Below, piece after piece: positions 14,380 to 22,520 of a stretch of 64,000 bases of DNA (the stretch's first letter is position 1; each line of letters starts with the position of its first letter). The DNA comes from Amaranthus tricolor. Its lineage: Eukaryota > Streptophyta > Magnoliopsida > Caryophyllales > Amaranthaceae. The stretch spans positions 684,501 through 748,500 of the forward strand of contig NC_080063.1 of NCBI RefSeq assembly GCF_026212465.1, read 5' to 3'. The position numbers and the translations under genes are program-made. The notes under the pieces were generated by a model. The model did no database searches. It had not been told where the DNA came from and saw only the letters and a list, made by a program, of their open reading frames with translations.

Positions 14380-15655
14380 GATCTTCATGAACAAGGATTA
14401 ATGATCAATGAAGAATGAACGATGAAGAATGAACAAGGATCAATGGTCAATGACGAATGTACGATGAAGAATGAACAAGGATCAATGATCGATGAAGAAT
14501 GAACAAGGATCAATGATCAATGAAGAATGAACGATGAAGAATAAACAAGGATCAATGGTCAATGACGAATGAACGATGAAGAATGAACAAAGATCAATGA
14601 TCAAAGAAGAATGAACGATGAAGAATGAACAAGGATTAATGGTCAATTACGAATGAACGATGAAGAATGAACAAGGATCAACGATCAAAGAAGAATGAAC
14701 GATGAAGAATGAACAAGGATCAATGATCAATGAAGAATGAACAAGGATCAATGCTCAATATCGAATGAACGATGAAGAATGAACAAGGATCAATGCTCAA
14801 TGACGAATGAACGATGAAGAATGAACAAGGATCAATGATCAATGAAGAATGAACGATGAAGAATGAACAAGGATCAATGATCAATGAAGAATGAACGATG
14901 AAGAATGAACAAGGATCAATGGTCAATGACGAATGAACGATGAAGAATGAACAAGGATCAACGATCAATGAAGAATGAACGATGAAGAATGAACAAGAAT
15001 CAATGCTCAATATCGAATGAACGATGAAGAATGGACAAGGATCAATGATCAATGAAGAATGAACGATGAAGAATGAAAAAGGATCAATGATCAATGAAGA
15101 ATGAACAAGGAACAATGATCAATGAACAATGAACGATGAAGAATAAACAAGGATTAATGATCAATGAAGAATGAACGATGAAGAATGAACAAGGATCAAT
15201 GCTCAATATCGAATGAACGATGAAGAATGAACAAGGATCAATGATCAATGAAGAATGAACGATGAAGAATGAACAAGGATCAATGATCAATGAAGAATGA
15301 ACGATGAAGAATGAACAAGGATCAATGCTCAATGAAGAATGAACGATGAAGAATGAAAAAGGATCAATGATCAATGAAGAATGAACGATGAAGAATGAAC
15401 AAGGATCAATGATCAATGAAGAATGAACGATGAAGAATGAACAAGGATCAATGGTCAATGACGAATGAACGATAAAGAATGAACAAGGATCAATGATCAA
15501 TGAAGAATGAACGATGAAGAATGAACAAGGATCAATGCTCAATATCGAATGAACGATGAAGAATGGACAAGGATCAATGATCAATGAAGAATGAACGATG
15601 AAGAATGAACAAGGATCAATGATCAATGAAGAATGAACAAGGATCAATGATCAAT
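14380..15655. repeat. Satellite block with ~1-kb internal deletion, cut by the retrotransposon array
   Basis: After the phase marker, the landmark normally found at +1334 appears at +340 (14720) and the one at +1698 appears at +704. About 994 bp is therefore missing from the front part of this block. The block is interrupted at 15656 by the retrotransposon array and resumes at 33362. Without the array it would be 3355 bp long. Confidence 0.75.
15651..15655. other. Target site duplication TCAAT, left copy
   Basis: The five bases TCAAT directly precede LTR 1 and are repeated at 33362-33366 directly after LTR 4. Joining the flanks with one copy removed gives ordinary satellite sequence (gatcaatgatcaatgaacaatg), as seen around 60771. 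The insertion was therefore clean and made a 5-bp duplication, as expected for a Ty3/gypsy integrase. Confidence 0.93.
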
Positions 15656-16043
15656 TGATGCAAATGCATCAGGGAACAGTGACCATGACAATAGGGAACA
15701 GGAACAAGACAGTGTTCCCAACTTGCCTTCTACGCATAAAGGTCAAAGGATAAGCAATGATACTTCCCACACATCAAACATGGACCTAAGAATACGAAGA
15801 GAAACTGGGGAGGATCATTATACAACAGAAGACAGCACTATGGGAACAAGAGAGCCAATGGATAGCAGGAACAGTGTAACAGAACATTCTGACAAGCAGC
15901 AGACCTTGTGGACCCTCCTGAGCACAAACCAGAGACACCTGGACATTGAGAGAGACTGCAATGTCATCTCACTACATGGGCCTAGCCACACAGGGCCTAG
16001 GGTCTTACTAACAAACCACCAGGAAGCCTATAATACACGTTGA
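15656..16043 (+). pseudogene. Orphan copy of the LTR-encoded Gag-Pol C-terminal tail
   Basis: The segment matches the last ~128 codons of the gag-pol frame plus its stop (tga at 16041-16043). Here it is preceded by satellite rather than by integrase sequence. It exists only because LTRs are duplicated. It has no ATG at a sensible position and is not expected to be a separate gene. The encoded tail is hydrophilic, rich in S, T, N, D, E and R, and contains no domain I recognise. Confidence 0.85.
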
Positions 16044-16131
16044 AGGAAGGCTGGCCAGCAGATCATGAAGATCAGAGAAATTTGTCTAAGTGTTGGCCCT
16101 TTTGTTTACATTTCTGTTTTGTTAGTTAATC

Positions 16132-16137
16132 CACGTG
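16132..16137 (+). promoter_or_regulatory. G-box CACGTG in LTR U3
   Basis: A perfect CACGTG palindrome lies 47 bp upstream of the TATA box of LTR 1, with equivalents in LTRs 2-4 at +5586 steps. G-boxes are known binding sites for plant bZIP and bHLH factors. The non-autonomous element has a G-box at nearly the same distance from its TATA box, which supports a promoter role. Function is inferred. Confidence 0.55.
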
Positions 16138-16184
16138 TATTTTAGCTTAGCATTTGTAACGGCTAGTTTTTAGATTCCAAACTC

Positions 16185-16192
16185 TATATATA
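16185..16192 (+). promoter_or_regulatory. LTR TATA box
   Basis: TATATATA stands in a CTC..CG context about 420 bp before the LTR end. The equivalents are 21771-21778, 27357-27364 and 32943-32950. Transcription, and so the start of R, is expected about 25-35 bp downstream. The start site itself cannot be fixed from the sequence. Confidence 0.75.
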
Positions 16193-16603
16193 CGAAGGCC
16201 CTCATGTAATAAGGAGTTCATGTTTCAGTTTTGATCAATCAATAACAAGAGGTATTTTCAGAAGTTTTATGTTTTGAAGTTTTTGCAAACTTCCTCAAGT
16301 TGCGATTCAACTTGGCCGGAGAGAATAGCAAGTTACGTAGAAACTTGGATTCTCAAAGGGACCCTACAATCAAGGCTTCAATATCCTTGCATTGTAGTTA
16401 TCATAGGTTAGTCATACAAATCAGACAAGGAGCATAAAGCACCCTCATCAGAAAATCAAGAAGTTCCTTCTTGGCCTGTTTGGAGTGCCTGGGCGTTTGT
16501 TTGGGAAGTATTTGGGGTTTCTAAAGGTGCCATTGATTAAGGTTGTTAGTCAACGAGAATCAGTGCATAACAAAGGCCATAACCACCCCTTTGTTTTGCA
16601 TCA

Positions 16604-16934
16604 ACTTGGTATCAGAGCCCAGTTACGAATTGGGAAAGAGTAGTACAAAGAAGCAGTCTGAGGAAAGAGGTTTCATATTGTTCTGGGAATTTTGAAGAAA
16701 AGGCGCTGGGCGATTTTTGAAATCGTCATTCAAGATCAATCGTCAGTGATTCTACAACATACAGGGAGTAATCTTTCCTATTTTTATTTCAATTTTCATT
16801 CATTTGAGAACATTGGTGCATACATTCTGACACAAGAGACCCACTCATACAATCATTTGGTTTTCTTGCATTACGATTTTCGCATTCATTTTTTTGTTGT
16901 GTGCATTGCTGGTTAATTAGCTGTCTCTGGTCGA
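16604..16934 (+). other. Untranslated leader with primer-binding site, copy 1
   Basis: This 331-bp leader separates LTR 1 from the gag ATG. The primer-binding site TGGTATCAGAGCC is at 16607-16619, three bases (ACT) after the LTR, and is complementary to the 3' end of plant initiator-Met tRNA. The rest is T-rich and holds no convincing gene. Equivalent leaders occupy 22190-22520 (primer site 22193-22205) and 27776-28106 (primer site 27779-27791). Confidence 0.92.
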
Positions 16935-19900
16935 ATGGATATGACCATGGAGGAAAGATTGGGAGAAATAGAAGCAAGAATGCATAGGATGATGGAGAAT
17001 AGTTTGCGTCAGTTTAGAGAAGAGATGACCGGTGTGATTACACAAAACCGAATTGATAGAACACCAAACCCTAATCCTCGACCATACGAAGATAGAACAA
17101 TCAAATTGGATATACCTGAATTCGATGGAACTTCACATGATCCAGCCAAATACATAGAATGGGAGGAAAGAATGGAACAGTACTTTGAATTTAGGGAAAC
17201 ACCAATGGATCATCAGTATAAGTTGGCTAAGGTAAAATTGATTAAGTCAGCTGCTGTTTGGTTAGAGGGAACACAGAAACAAAGGCTTAAGGAAGGAAGG
17301 AGTAGGATCAACACTTGGGGAAAACTCAAGAAGAACATGAGAAGAAAATATATTCCATCTGCCTATAAACAACAACAATATATTCAACTCAATTCCATGA
17401 AACAAGGGAGTAGGTCTGTACAAGAGTATGTGAATGAATGGGAAAGAACCTATGTTCTGTGTGACATCAATGAGCCTGAGGACATGAGAGTCAGTAGGTT
17501 CATTTCAGGATTGAGAGAGGACATAAGGGACCACTTAAGGATCACACCTGACCTCACGCTGAACACAGCAAGTTTACATGCCATTGATGTTGAGAGATTT
17601 GTTAACAGATTAACTGCCACACACAATAAGACCACCAGGGCCTACAACCCTAGGAACACCAGTAGTTTCACCACACCTAGGAAGGAGGCACAGGGCACTG
17701 GACCTAAAAACAGTACAACAAAAACAGAGCCCCCCATAAATCCTAAGGATGTGATATGTTTTAAGTGCAATGGAAGAGGACATTACAAGAGGGATTGTCC
17801 TAATGCTAGAGCTTTTACCATGAGAGAGTGGATTGACATTAGGCAAAACACCAACCCCAAAAGAATGTTAGTTTCAAAGAATGGACAAGAAGAAGAAATA
17901 GACCCACCAAGCCTTAGTGATGGAGATGGTACTTTTTGGGTAGATGAGCAAGAAAAATGGCATACTTATGAAGGGGAGACTGAGGAAGAAGGAGGAGAGG
18001 ATCTGGAGAAGATACCACCTGAAGAAGAGCATGTTAGCTTAATCATTAGAAGAAGTTTCCAAGCTACCCCCATGGACAAAAAGTCTGACCAAAGAGAGAA
18101 TATTTTTCAGACCAAATGTAGGGTACAGGGGAAGGTTTGTGATTTAATCATTGATAGCGGGAGTGAATCTAATTGCATCAGTAAGCAGCTGGTAGATGAG
18201 TTAAATTTAGAAACCAAGCCTCACCCACATCCTTACTTAATGAAATGGTTAGACAACAAGTCAAGTGGGTCAGTGAGTAGACAGTGTTTAGTGAGCATGA
18301 CCTTGGGAACATATGTGGATGATATTCTGTGTGATGTGTTAGAGATGGATGCCTGTCATCTGCTGCTGGGCAGACCATGGCAATATGATAAAAAGACCAC
18401 ACACAATGGTTATACCAACACCTATACCCTTAGGCATAATGGAAAGAAAAAAGAGCTGTTACCCCTGCCCCCACACAGAGCTGTTCCTCCTAAGATTACT
18501 AAAGTGCATGTCCATTTAATGAACAGAAGGGAGTGTGAAAAGGAAATCCAAGGTCAAGGAGAGATATACCTTCTGGTTACCAAGGAAGTCCATGAGCCTA
18601 TACCTATACCACATGAATTGAGAAGCTTGTTGGATCAATATAAGGATGTTTTTCCTAATGAGTTACCCCCTGGTTTACCACCTGTGAGAGGCATTGAACA
18701 CCAGATAGATTTGGTACCAGGAGCTAGTTTACCTAATAAGACTGCCTATAGGTCCAACCCTAAGGAAACTCAAGAACTACAAAGACAAGTGGAAGAATTA
18801 ATGCAAAGGGGATATGTAAGAGAGAGCTTAAGCCCCTGTGCAGTACCCACTCTGTTAGTGCCAAAGAAGGATGGCACATGGAGAATGTGCATTGACAGCC
18901 GTAGTATGAACAACATAACCATTAAGTATAGGTTTCCTATACCAAGAATTGATGATATCTTGGATGAATTGGGTGGTTCACAGTGGTTCAGTAAGGTGGA
19001 TCTAAGAAGTGGATATCACCAAATTAGGATGAAAGCAGGGGATGAATGGAAAACTGCATTCAAGACCAAGTATGGGCTATATGAATGGCTTGTGATGCCC
19101 TTTGGTTTGACTGGTGCCCCTAGCACATTCATGAGGCTTATGAATGAGATATTGAGACCATTTTTGGGAAAGTTTATAGTTGTCTATCTAGATGATATAC
19201 TCATTTACAGTAGGGAAAAGGAAGAACACATGAGACACCTGCAACAATTATTTGAGGTCTTAAGAAAACAGAGACTGTATGCTAAACTAGAGAAATGTAA
19301 CTTCCTGTTACCTGAGGTTAGTTTCTTGGGTTACATCATAGGGAAAACAGGAGTTAGAGTGGACCCTGAAAAGGTTAAAGCTATAAAAGAATGGCCTACA
19401 CCCACTACTCTAACACAAGTAAGATCATTCCATGGGTTGGCATCCTTTTATAGAAGGTTTATAAAGGATTTTAGCTCTGTTTTGGCCCCTGTGACAGAGT
19501 GTACTAAGCAAGGAAAGTTTGAGTGGACACCTGCTGCACAGCAAGCATTTGAAACCCTTAAGGACATGATGTGTAAAGCCCCTATACTCAAGCTACCTGA
19601 TTTTACCAAACCCTTTGAGCTAGAATGTGATGCAAGTGGAGTAGGGATTGGAGCAGTGCTGATTCAGGAGGGTAGACCAGTAGCTTTTTTCAGTGAAATG
19701 CTCAATGACAGTAGGTTAAATTACTCCACTTATGATAAAGAATTTTATGCTATCATAAGAGCTTTTGAACATTGGTCTCACTACCTTAGAATCCAACCTT
19801 TTGTGCTTCACACAGATCATGAGTCCTTAAAATACATAAACAGTCAGCACAAATTCAGCAGTAGACATGCAAGATGGGTAGAGTTTATGCAGACCTTTGA

Positions 19901-21629
19901 CTTCTCAGCTAGGTATAAGGTGGGCAAGACCAATATCATTGCAGATGCCTTGAGTAGGAAACACTGCATGATAGGAATATTAGGATCTAAGATTTTGGGG
20001 TTTGAATTCATCAAAGACCAGTACCAGACCTGTCCTGATTTTGCAGATATATATAAGCTATGTCATGACACACCACAAGGGTTATTTAGCATACACCAAG
20101 GGTACTTGTTTAAAGGGAACAAGCTATGCATACCTAAGCTACCTCTTAGAACCATTTTAGTAAAAGAAGTGCATGAAGGAAGCATAGCAGGGCATTATGG
20201 GATTCAGAAAACCCTTGACATGTTAACTAAACATTTCTTTTGGCCAAAGATGCTTGGCACAGTGGGTAAACACATATTAAAATGTGAGACTTGCCTTAAG
20301 GCTAAAGTCACTTTTCATAAGGGAGAGTACTTACCTTTACCTATAGCTCACAGACCATGGGAACACTTGAGCCTGGATTTCATGATGGCATTGCCTAAGA
20401 CTAAGAGGGGAAAGGATGCTATCATGGTGGTAGTAGATAGATTCTCTAAAATGGCTCATTTCATAGCATGCACTAAGACTGATGATGCACATTACATAGC
20501 CAAACTGTTCTTTGCTGAAATCGTAAGATTGCATGGCATCCCCAGGACTCTTGTCTCTGACAGGGATAGCAAGTTCCTAAGTAACTTTTGGAAATCCTTG
20601 TGGAAGATGCTAGGCACTAAGCTTTTGTTTAGTACTGCTTACCATCCGCAAACAGATGGACAAACAGAAGTAACTAATAGAACTTTGGGCACTATACTCA
20701 GAACCTTGGTAAGCACAAACATAAGGGAATGGGACCTCAAGTTATGCCATGCTGAATTCGCGTACAACAGAGCCCCTAGTCGTGCCACTAAGCATACCCC
20801 ATTTGAATGTGTGTATGGTACCAACCCTCTACTTCCTATATCACTGATTGATTTACCAATGTGTGACAGCAAACAACTGGAAGCAGAAGAACTAATCAAG
20901 CAAATGGAAGCAGTCCACAAGCAAGTTCACACCAATTTGGAGGAGACTAACAAGAAGTACAAGGTGCAAGCTGACAAGCATTTAAAAGCAAGGCAAAAGA
21001 TTAAGGACGGTGACCAAGTGTGGGTGTATCTCAGGAAGAAAAGGTTTCCACACCTCAGAAGAAATAAGCTACAACCAAGAGCCATAGGGCCATACTCAGT
21101 GCTGAGAAAAATTGGGAACAATGCCTTTGAGATCCAGTTACCCACAGAGTATAACATATCCCCTATTTTTAATATAGGAGATCTTACCCTACATCAACCA
21201 ACTCAAGAATTAGGGACAATTCTTTCCCAAGAAGGAGGGGTTGATGCAAATGCATCAGGGAACAGTGACCATGACAATAGGGAACAGGAACAAGACAGTG
21301 TTCCCAACTTGCCTTCTACGCATAAAGGTCAAAGGATAAGCAATGATACTTCCCACACATCAAACATGGACCTAAGAATACGAAGAGAAACTGGGGAGGA
21401 TCATTATACAACAGAAGACAGCACTATGGGAACAAGAGAGCCAATGGATAGCAGGAACAGTGTAACAGAACATTCTGACAAGCAGCAGACCTTGTGGACC
21501 CTCCTGAGCACAAACCAGAGACACCTGGACATTGAGAGAGACTGCAATGTCATCTCACTACATGGGCCTAGCCACACAGGGCCTAGGGTCTTACTAACAA
21601 ACCACCAGGAAGCCTATAATACACGTTGA
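16935..21629 (+). CDS. gag-pol: Gag-Pol polyprotein, copy 1 (1564 aa)
   Basis: This single uninterrupted frame encodes all Ty3/gypsy functions. A Gag domain lies at about residues 60-225, followed by a CCHC zinc knuckle (C275, C278, H283, C288). The aspartic protease has the active-site motif D407-S-G. Reverse transcriptase spans about 590-800 with YLDD at 751-754. The RNase H residues are D899, E936, D961 and D1004. The integrase has a zinc-binding HHCC (H1080, H1087, C1117, C1120) and the catalytic triad D1148, D1209, E1245 with D35E spacing. A GPY/F-like module lies near 1360-1405. Pol follows protease-RT-RNaseH-integrase order, as in Ty3/gypsy. I see no classical chromodomain. From residue about 1437 the frame is encoded by LTR 2. 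The start is the first ATG of MDMTMEE, after a leader with upstream stops. All catalytic residues are present, so the enzyme is probably functional. The visible difference from copies 2 and 3 is K1355 instead of Q. Confidence 0.96.
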   Translation: MDMTMEERLGEIEARMHRMMENSLRQFREEMTGVITQNRIDRTPNPNPRPYEDRTIKLDIPEFDGTSHDPAKYIEWEERMEQYFEFRETPMDHQYKLAKVKLIKSAAVWLEGTQKQRLKEGRSRINTWGKLKKNMRRKYIPSAYKQQQYIQLNSMKQGSRSVQEYVNEWERTYVLCDINEPEDMRVSRFISGLREDIRDHLRITPDLTLNTASLHAIDVERFVNRLTATHNKTTRAYNPRNTSSFTTPRKEAQGTGPKNSTTKTEPPINPKDVICFKCNGRGHYKRDCPNARAFTMREWIDIRQNTNPKRMLVSKNGQEEEIDPPSLSDGDGTFWVDEQEKWHTYEGETEEEGGEDLEKIPPEEEHVSLIIRRSFQATPMDKKSDQRENIFQTKCRVQGKVCDLIIDSGSESNCISKQLVDELNLETKPHPHPYLMKWLDNKSSGSVSRQCLVSMTLGTYVDDILCDVLEMDACHLLLGRPWQYDKKTTHNGYTNTYTLRHNGKKKELLPLPPHRAVPPKITKVHVHLMNRRECEKEIQGQGEIYLLVTKEVHEPIPIPHELRSLLDQYKDVFPNELPPGLPPVRGIEHQIDLVPGASLPNKTAYRSNPKETQELQRQVEELMQRGYVRESLSPCAVPTLLVPKKDGTWRMCIDSRSMNNITIKYRFPIPRIDDILDELGGSQWFSKVDLRSGYHQIRMKAGDEWKTAFKTKYGLYEWLVMPFGLTGAPSTFMRLMNEILRPFLGKFIVVYLDDILIYSREKEEHMRHLQQLFEVLRKQRLYAKLEKCNFLLPEVSFLGYIIGKTGVRVDPEKVKAIKEWPTPTTLTQVRSFHGLASFYRRFIKDFSSVLAPVTECTKQGKFEWTPAAQQAFETLKDMMCKAPILKLPDFTKPFELECDASGVGIGAVLIQEGRPVAFFSEMLNDSRLNYSTYDKEFYAIIRAFEHWSHYLRIQPFVLHTDHESLKYINSQHKFSSRHARWVEFMQTFDFSARYKVGKTNIIADALSRKHCMIGILGSKILGFEFIKDQYQTCPDFADIYKLCHDTPQGLFSIHQGYLFKGNKLCIPKLPLRTILVKEVHEGSIAGHYGIQKTLDMLTKHFFWPKMLGTVGKHILKCETCLKAKVTFHKGEYLPLPIAHRPWEHLSLDFMMALPKTKRGKDAIMVVVDRFSKMAHFIACTKTDDAHYIAKLFFAEIVRLHGIPRTLVSDRDSKFLSNFWKSLWKMLGTKLLFSTAYHPQTDGQTEVTNRTLGTILRTLVSTNIREWDLKLCHAEFAYNRAPSRATKHTPFECVYGTNPLLPISLIDLPMCDSKQLEAEELIKQMEAVHKQVHTNLEETNKKYKVQADKHLKARQKIKDGDQVWVYLRKKRFPHLRRNKLQPRAIGPYSVLRKIGNNAFEIQLPTEYNISPIFNIGDLTLHQPTQELGTILSQEGGVDANASGNSDHDNREQEQDSVPNLPSTHKGQRISNDTSHTSNMDLRIRRETGEDHYTTEDSTMGTREPMDSRNSVTEHSDKQQTLWTLLSTNQRHLDIERDCNVISLHGPSHTGPRVLLTNHQEAYNTR
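21229..21240 (+). other. Polypurine tract, copy 1
   Basis: AAGAAGGAGGGG ends one base before LTR 2 and is the expected plus-strand primer for reverse transcription. It lies inside the gag-pol reading frame (residues S-Q-E-G-G), because translation continues into the LTR. The equivalent tracts are 26815-26826 and 32401-32412. Confidence 0.9.
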
Positions 21630-22189
21630 AGGAAGGCTGGCCAGCAGATCATGAAGATCAGAGAAATTTGTCTAAGTGTTGGCCCTTTTGTTTACATTTC
21701 TGTTTTGTTAGTTAATCCACGTGTATTTTAGCTTAGCATTTGTAACGGCTAGTTTTTAGATTCCAAACTCTATATATACGAAGGCCCTCATGTAATAAGG
21801 AGTTCATGTTTCAGTTTTGATCAATCAATAACAAGAGGTATTTTCAGAAGTTTTATGTTTTGAAGTTTTTGCAAACTTCCTCAAGTTGCGATTCAACTTG
21901 GCCGGAGAGAATAGCAAGTTACGTAGAAACTTGGATTCTCAAAGGGACCCTACAATCAAGGCTTCAATATCCTTGCATTGTAGTTATCATAGGTTAGTCA
22001 TACAAATCAGACAAGGAGCATAAAGCACCCTCATCAGAAAATCAAGAAGTTCCTTCTTGGCCTGTTTGGAGTGCCTGGGCGTTTGTTTGGGAAGTATTTG
22101 GGGTTTCTAAAGGTGCCATTGATTAAGGTTGTTAGTCAACGAGAATCAGTGCATAACAAAGGCCATAACCACCCCTTTGTTTTGCATCA
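21242..22189 (+). repeat. LTR 2 (948 bp), shared between copies 1 and 2
   Basis: It serves as the 3' LTR of copy 1 and the 5' LTR of copy 2. Its first 388 bp encode the C-terminal tail and stop codon (21627-21629) of the copy 1 polyprotein. The TATA box is at 21771-21778. There is no target duplication at either edge, which excludes separate insertion of the copies. Confidence 0.95.
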
Positions 22190-22520
22190 ACTTGGTATCA
22201 GAGCCCAGTTACGAATTGGGAAAGAGTAGTACAAAGAAGCAGTCTGAGGAAAGAGGTTTCATATTGTTCTGGGAATTTTGAAGAAAAGGCGCTGGGCGAT
22301 TTTTGAAATCGTCATTCAAGATCAATCGTCAGTGATTCTACAACATACAGGGAGTAATCTTTCCTATTTTTATTTCAATTTTCATTCATTTGAGAACATT
22401 GGTGCATACATTCTGACACAAGAGACCCACTCATACAATCATTTGGTTTTCTTGCATTACGATTTTCGCATTCATTTTTTTGTTGTGTGCATTGCTGGTT
22501 AATTAGCTGTCTCTGGTCGA

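Larger units (their letters stand above)
1..15655. repeat. 42-bp tandem satellite array, left segment
   Basis: This is a head-to-tail array of a 42-bp unit that begins aaggatcaatgatcaatgaa and continues gaatgaacgatgaagaatgaac. The unit divides into three related 14-bp sub-units; two differ at only one base and the third is more diverged, so the satellite probably grew from a 14-bp repeat. A consensus unit has 21 A, 7 T, 10 G and 4 C, so the plus strand is about 74% purine and 33% GC. Four unit types recur: caatgatcaatgaag, caatgctcaatgacg, caatggtcaatgacg and caatgctcaatatcg. Shortened 28-bp units lacking one 14-mer (for example 810-837) are interspersed. The array is open at the window edge and ends at the TCAAT target site of the retrotransposon array. 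No gene is visible in it. Confidence 0.97.
15656..16603 (+). repeat. LTR 1 (948 bp)
   Basis: This is the first of four LTRs that look identical apart from one base in LTR 4. It begins with the perfect palindrome TGATGCA-AA-TGCATCA and ends TTTTGCATCA. A G-box lies at 16132-16137 and a TATA box at 16185-16192, so U3 covers roughly the first 560 bp and R/U5 the rest. The first 388 bp correspond to the C-terminal end of the gag-pol frame. In this LTR that segment has no pol upstream of it. Confidence 0.95.

Noticed and set aside
423..15647. Dozens of minus-strand open frames of 60-300 codons with a repeating FIVHSSLIIDPCSF pattern (also in 33318-52405 and 56802-63902)
   Set aside because: They are translations of the 42-bp satellite, whose length is a multiple of three and whose consensus lacks stops in one frame. 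Their ends coincide with 28-bp units that shift the frame. No conserved start, promoter or domain is seen.
1..15655. CRISPR array
   Set aside because: Repeats are directly adjacent with no unique spacers, the variation is of satellite type, no cas genes are present, and the context is a eukaryotic retrotransposon landscape.
16692..16977. Small open frames in the leader before gag on both strands
   Set aside because: The plus-strand frame has no ATG start and the region contains the primer-binding site and untranslated leader. Nothing in them resembles a known protein.
17450..21157. Antisense open frames within gag-pol (61-93 codons, also in copies 2 and 3)
   Set aside because: They lie opposite strongly supported Gag-Pol coding sequence, repeat in each copy only because the copies are identical, and have no recognisable domains.
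21000..21629. Classical chromodomain at the end of integrase
   Set aside because: The C-terminal sequence after the GPY/F-like module lacks the aromatic cage and the usual pattern that I would expect, so I call the element chromovirus-like only from overall similarity.
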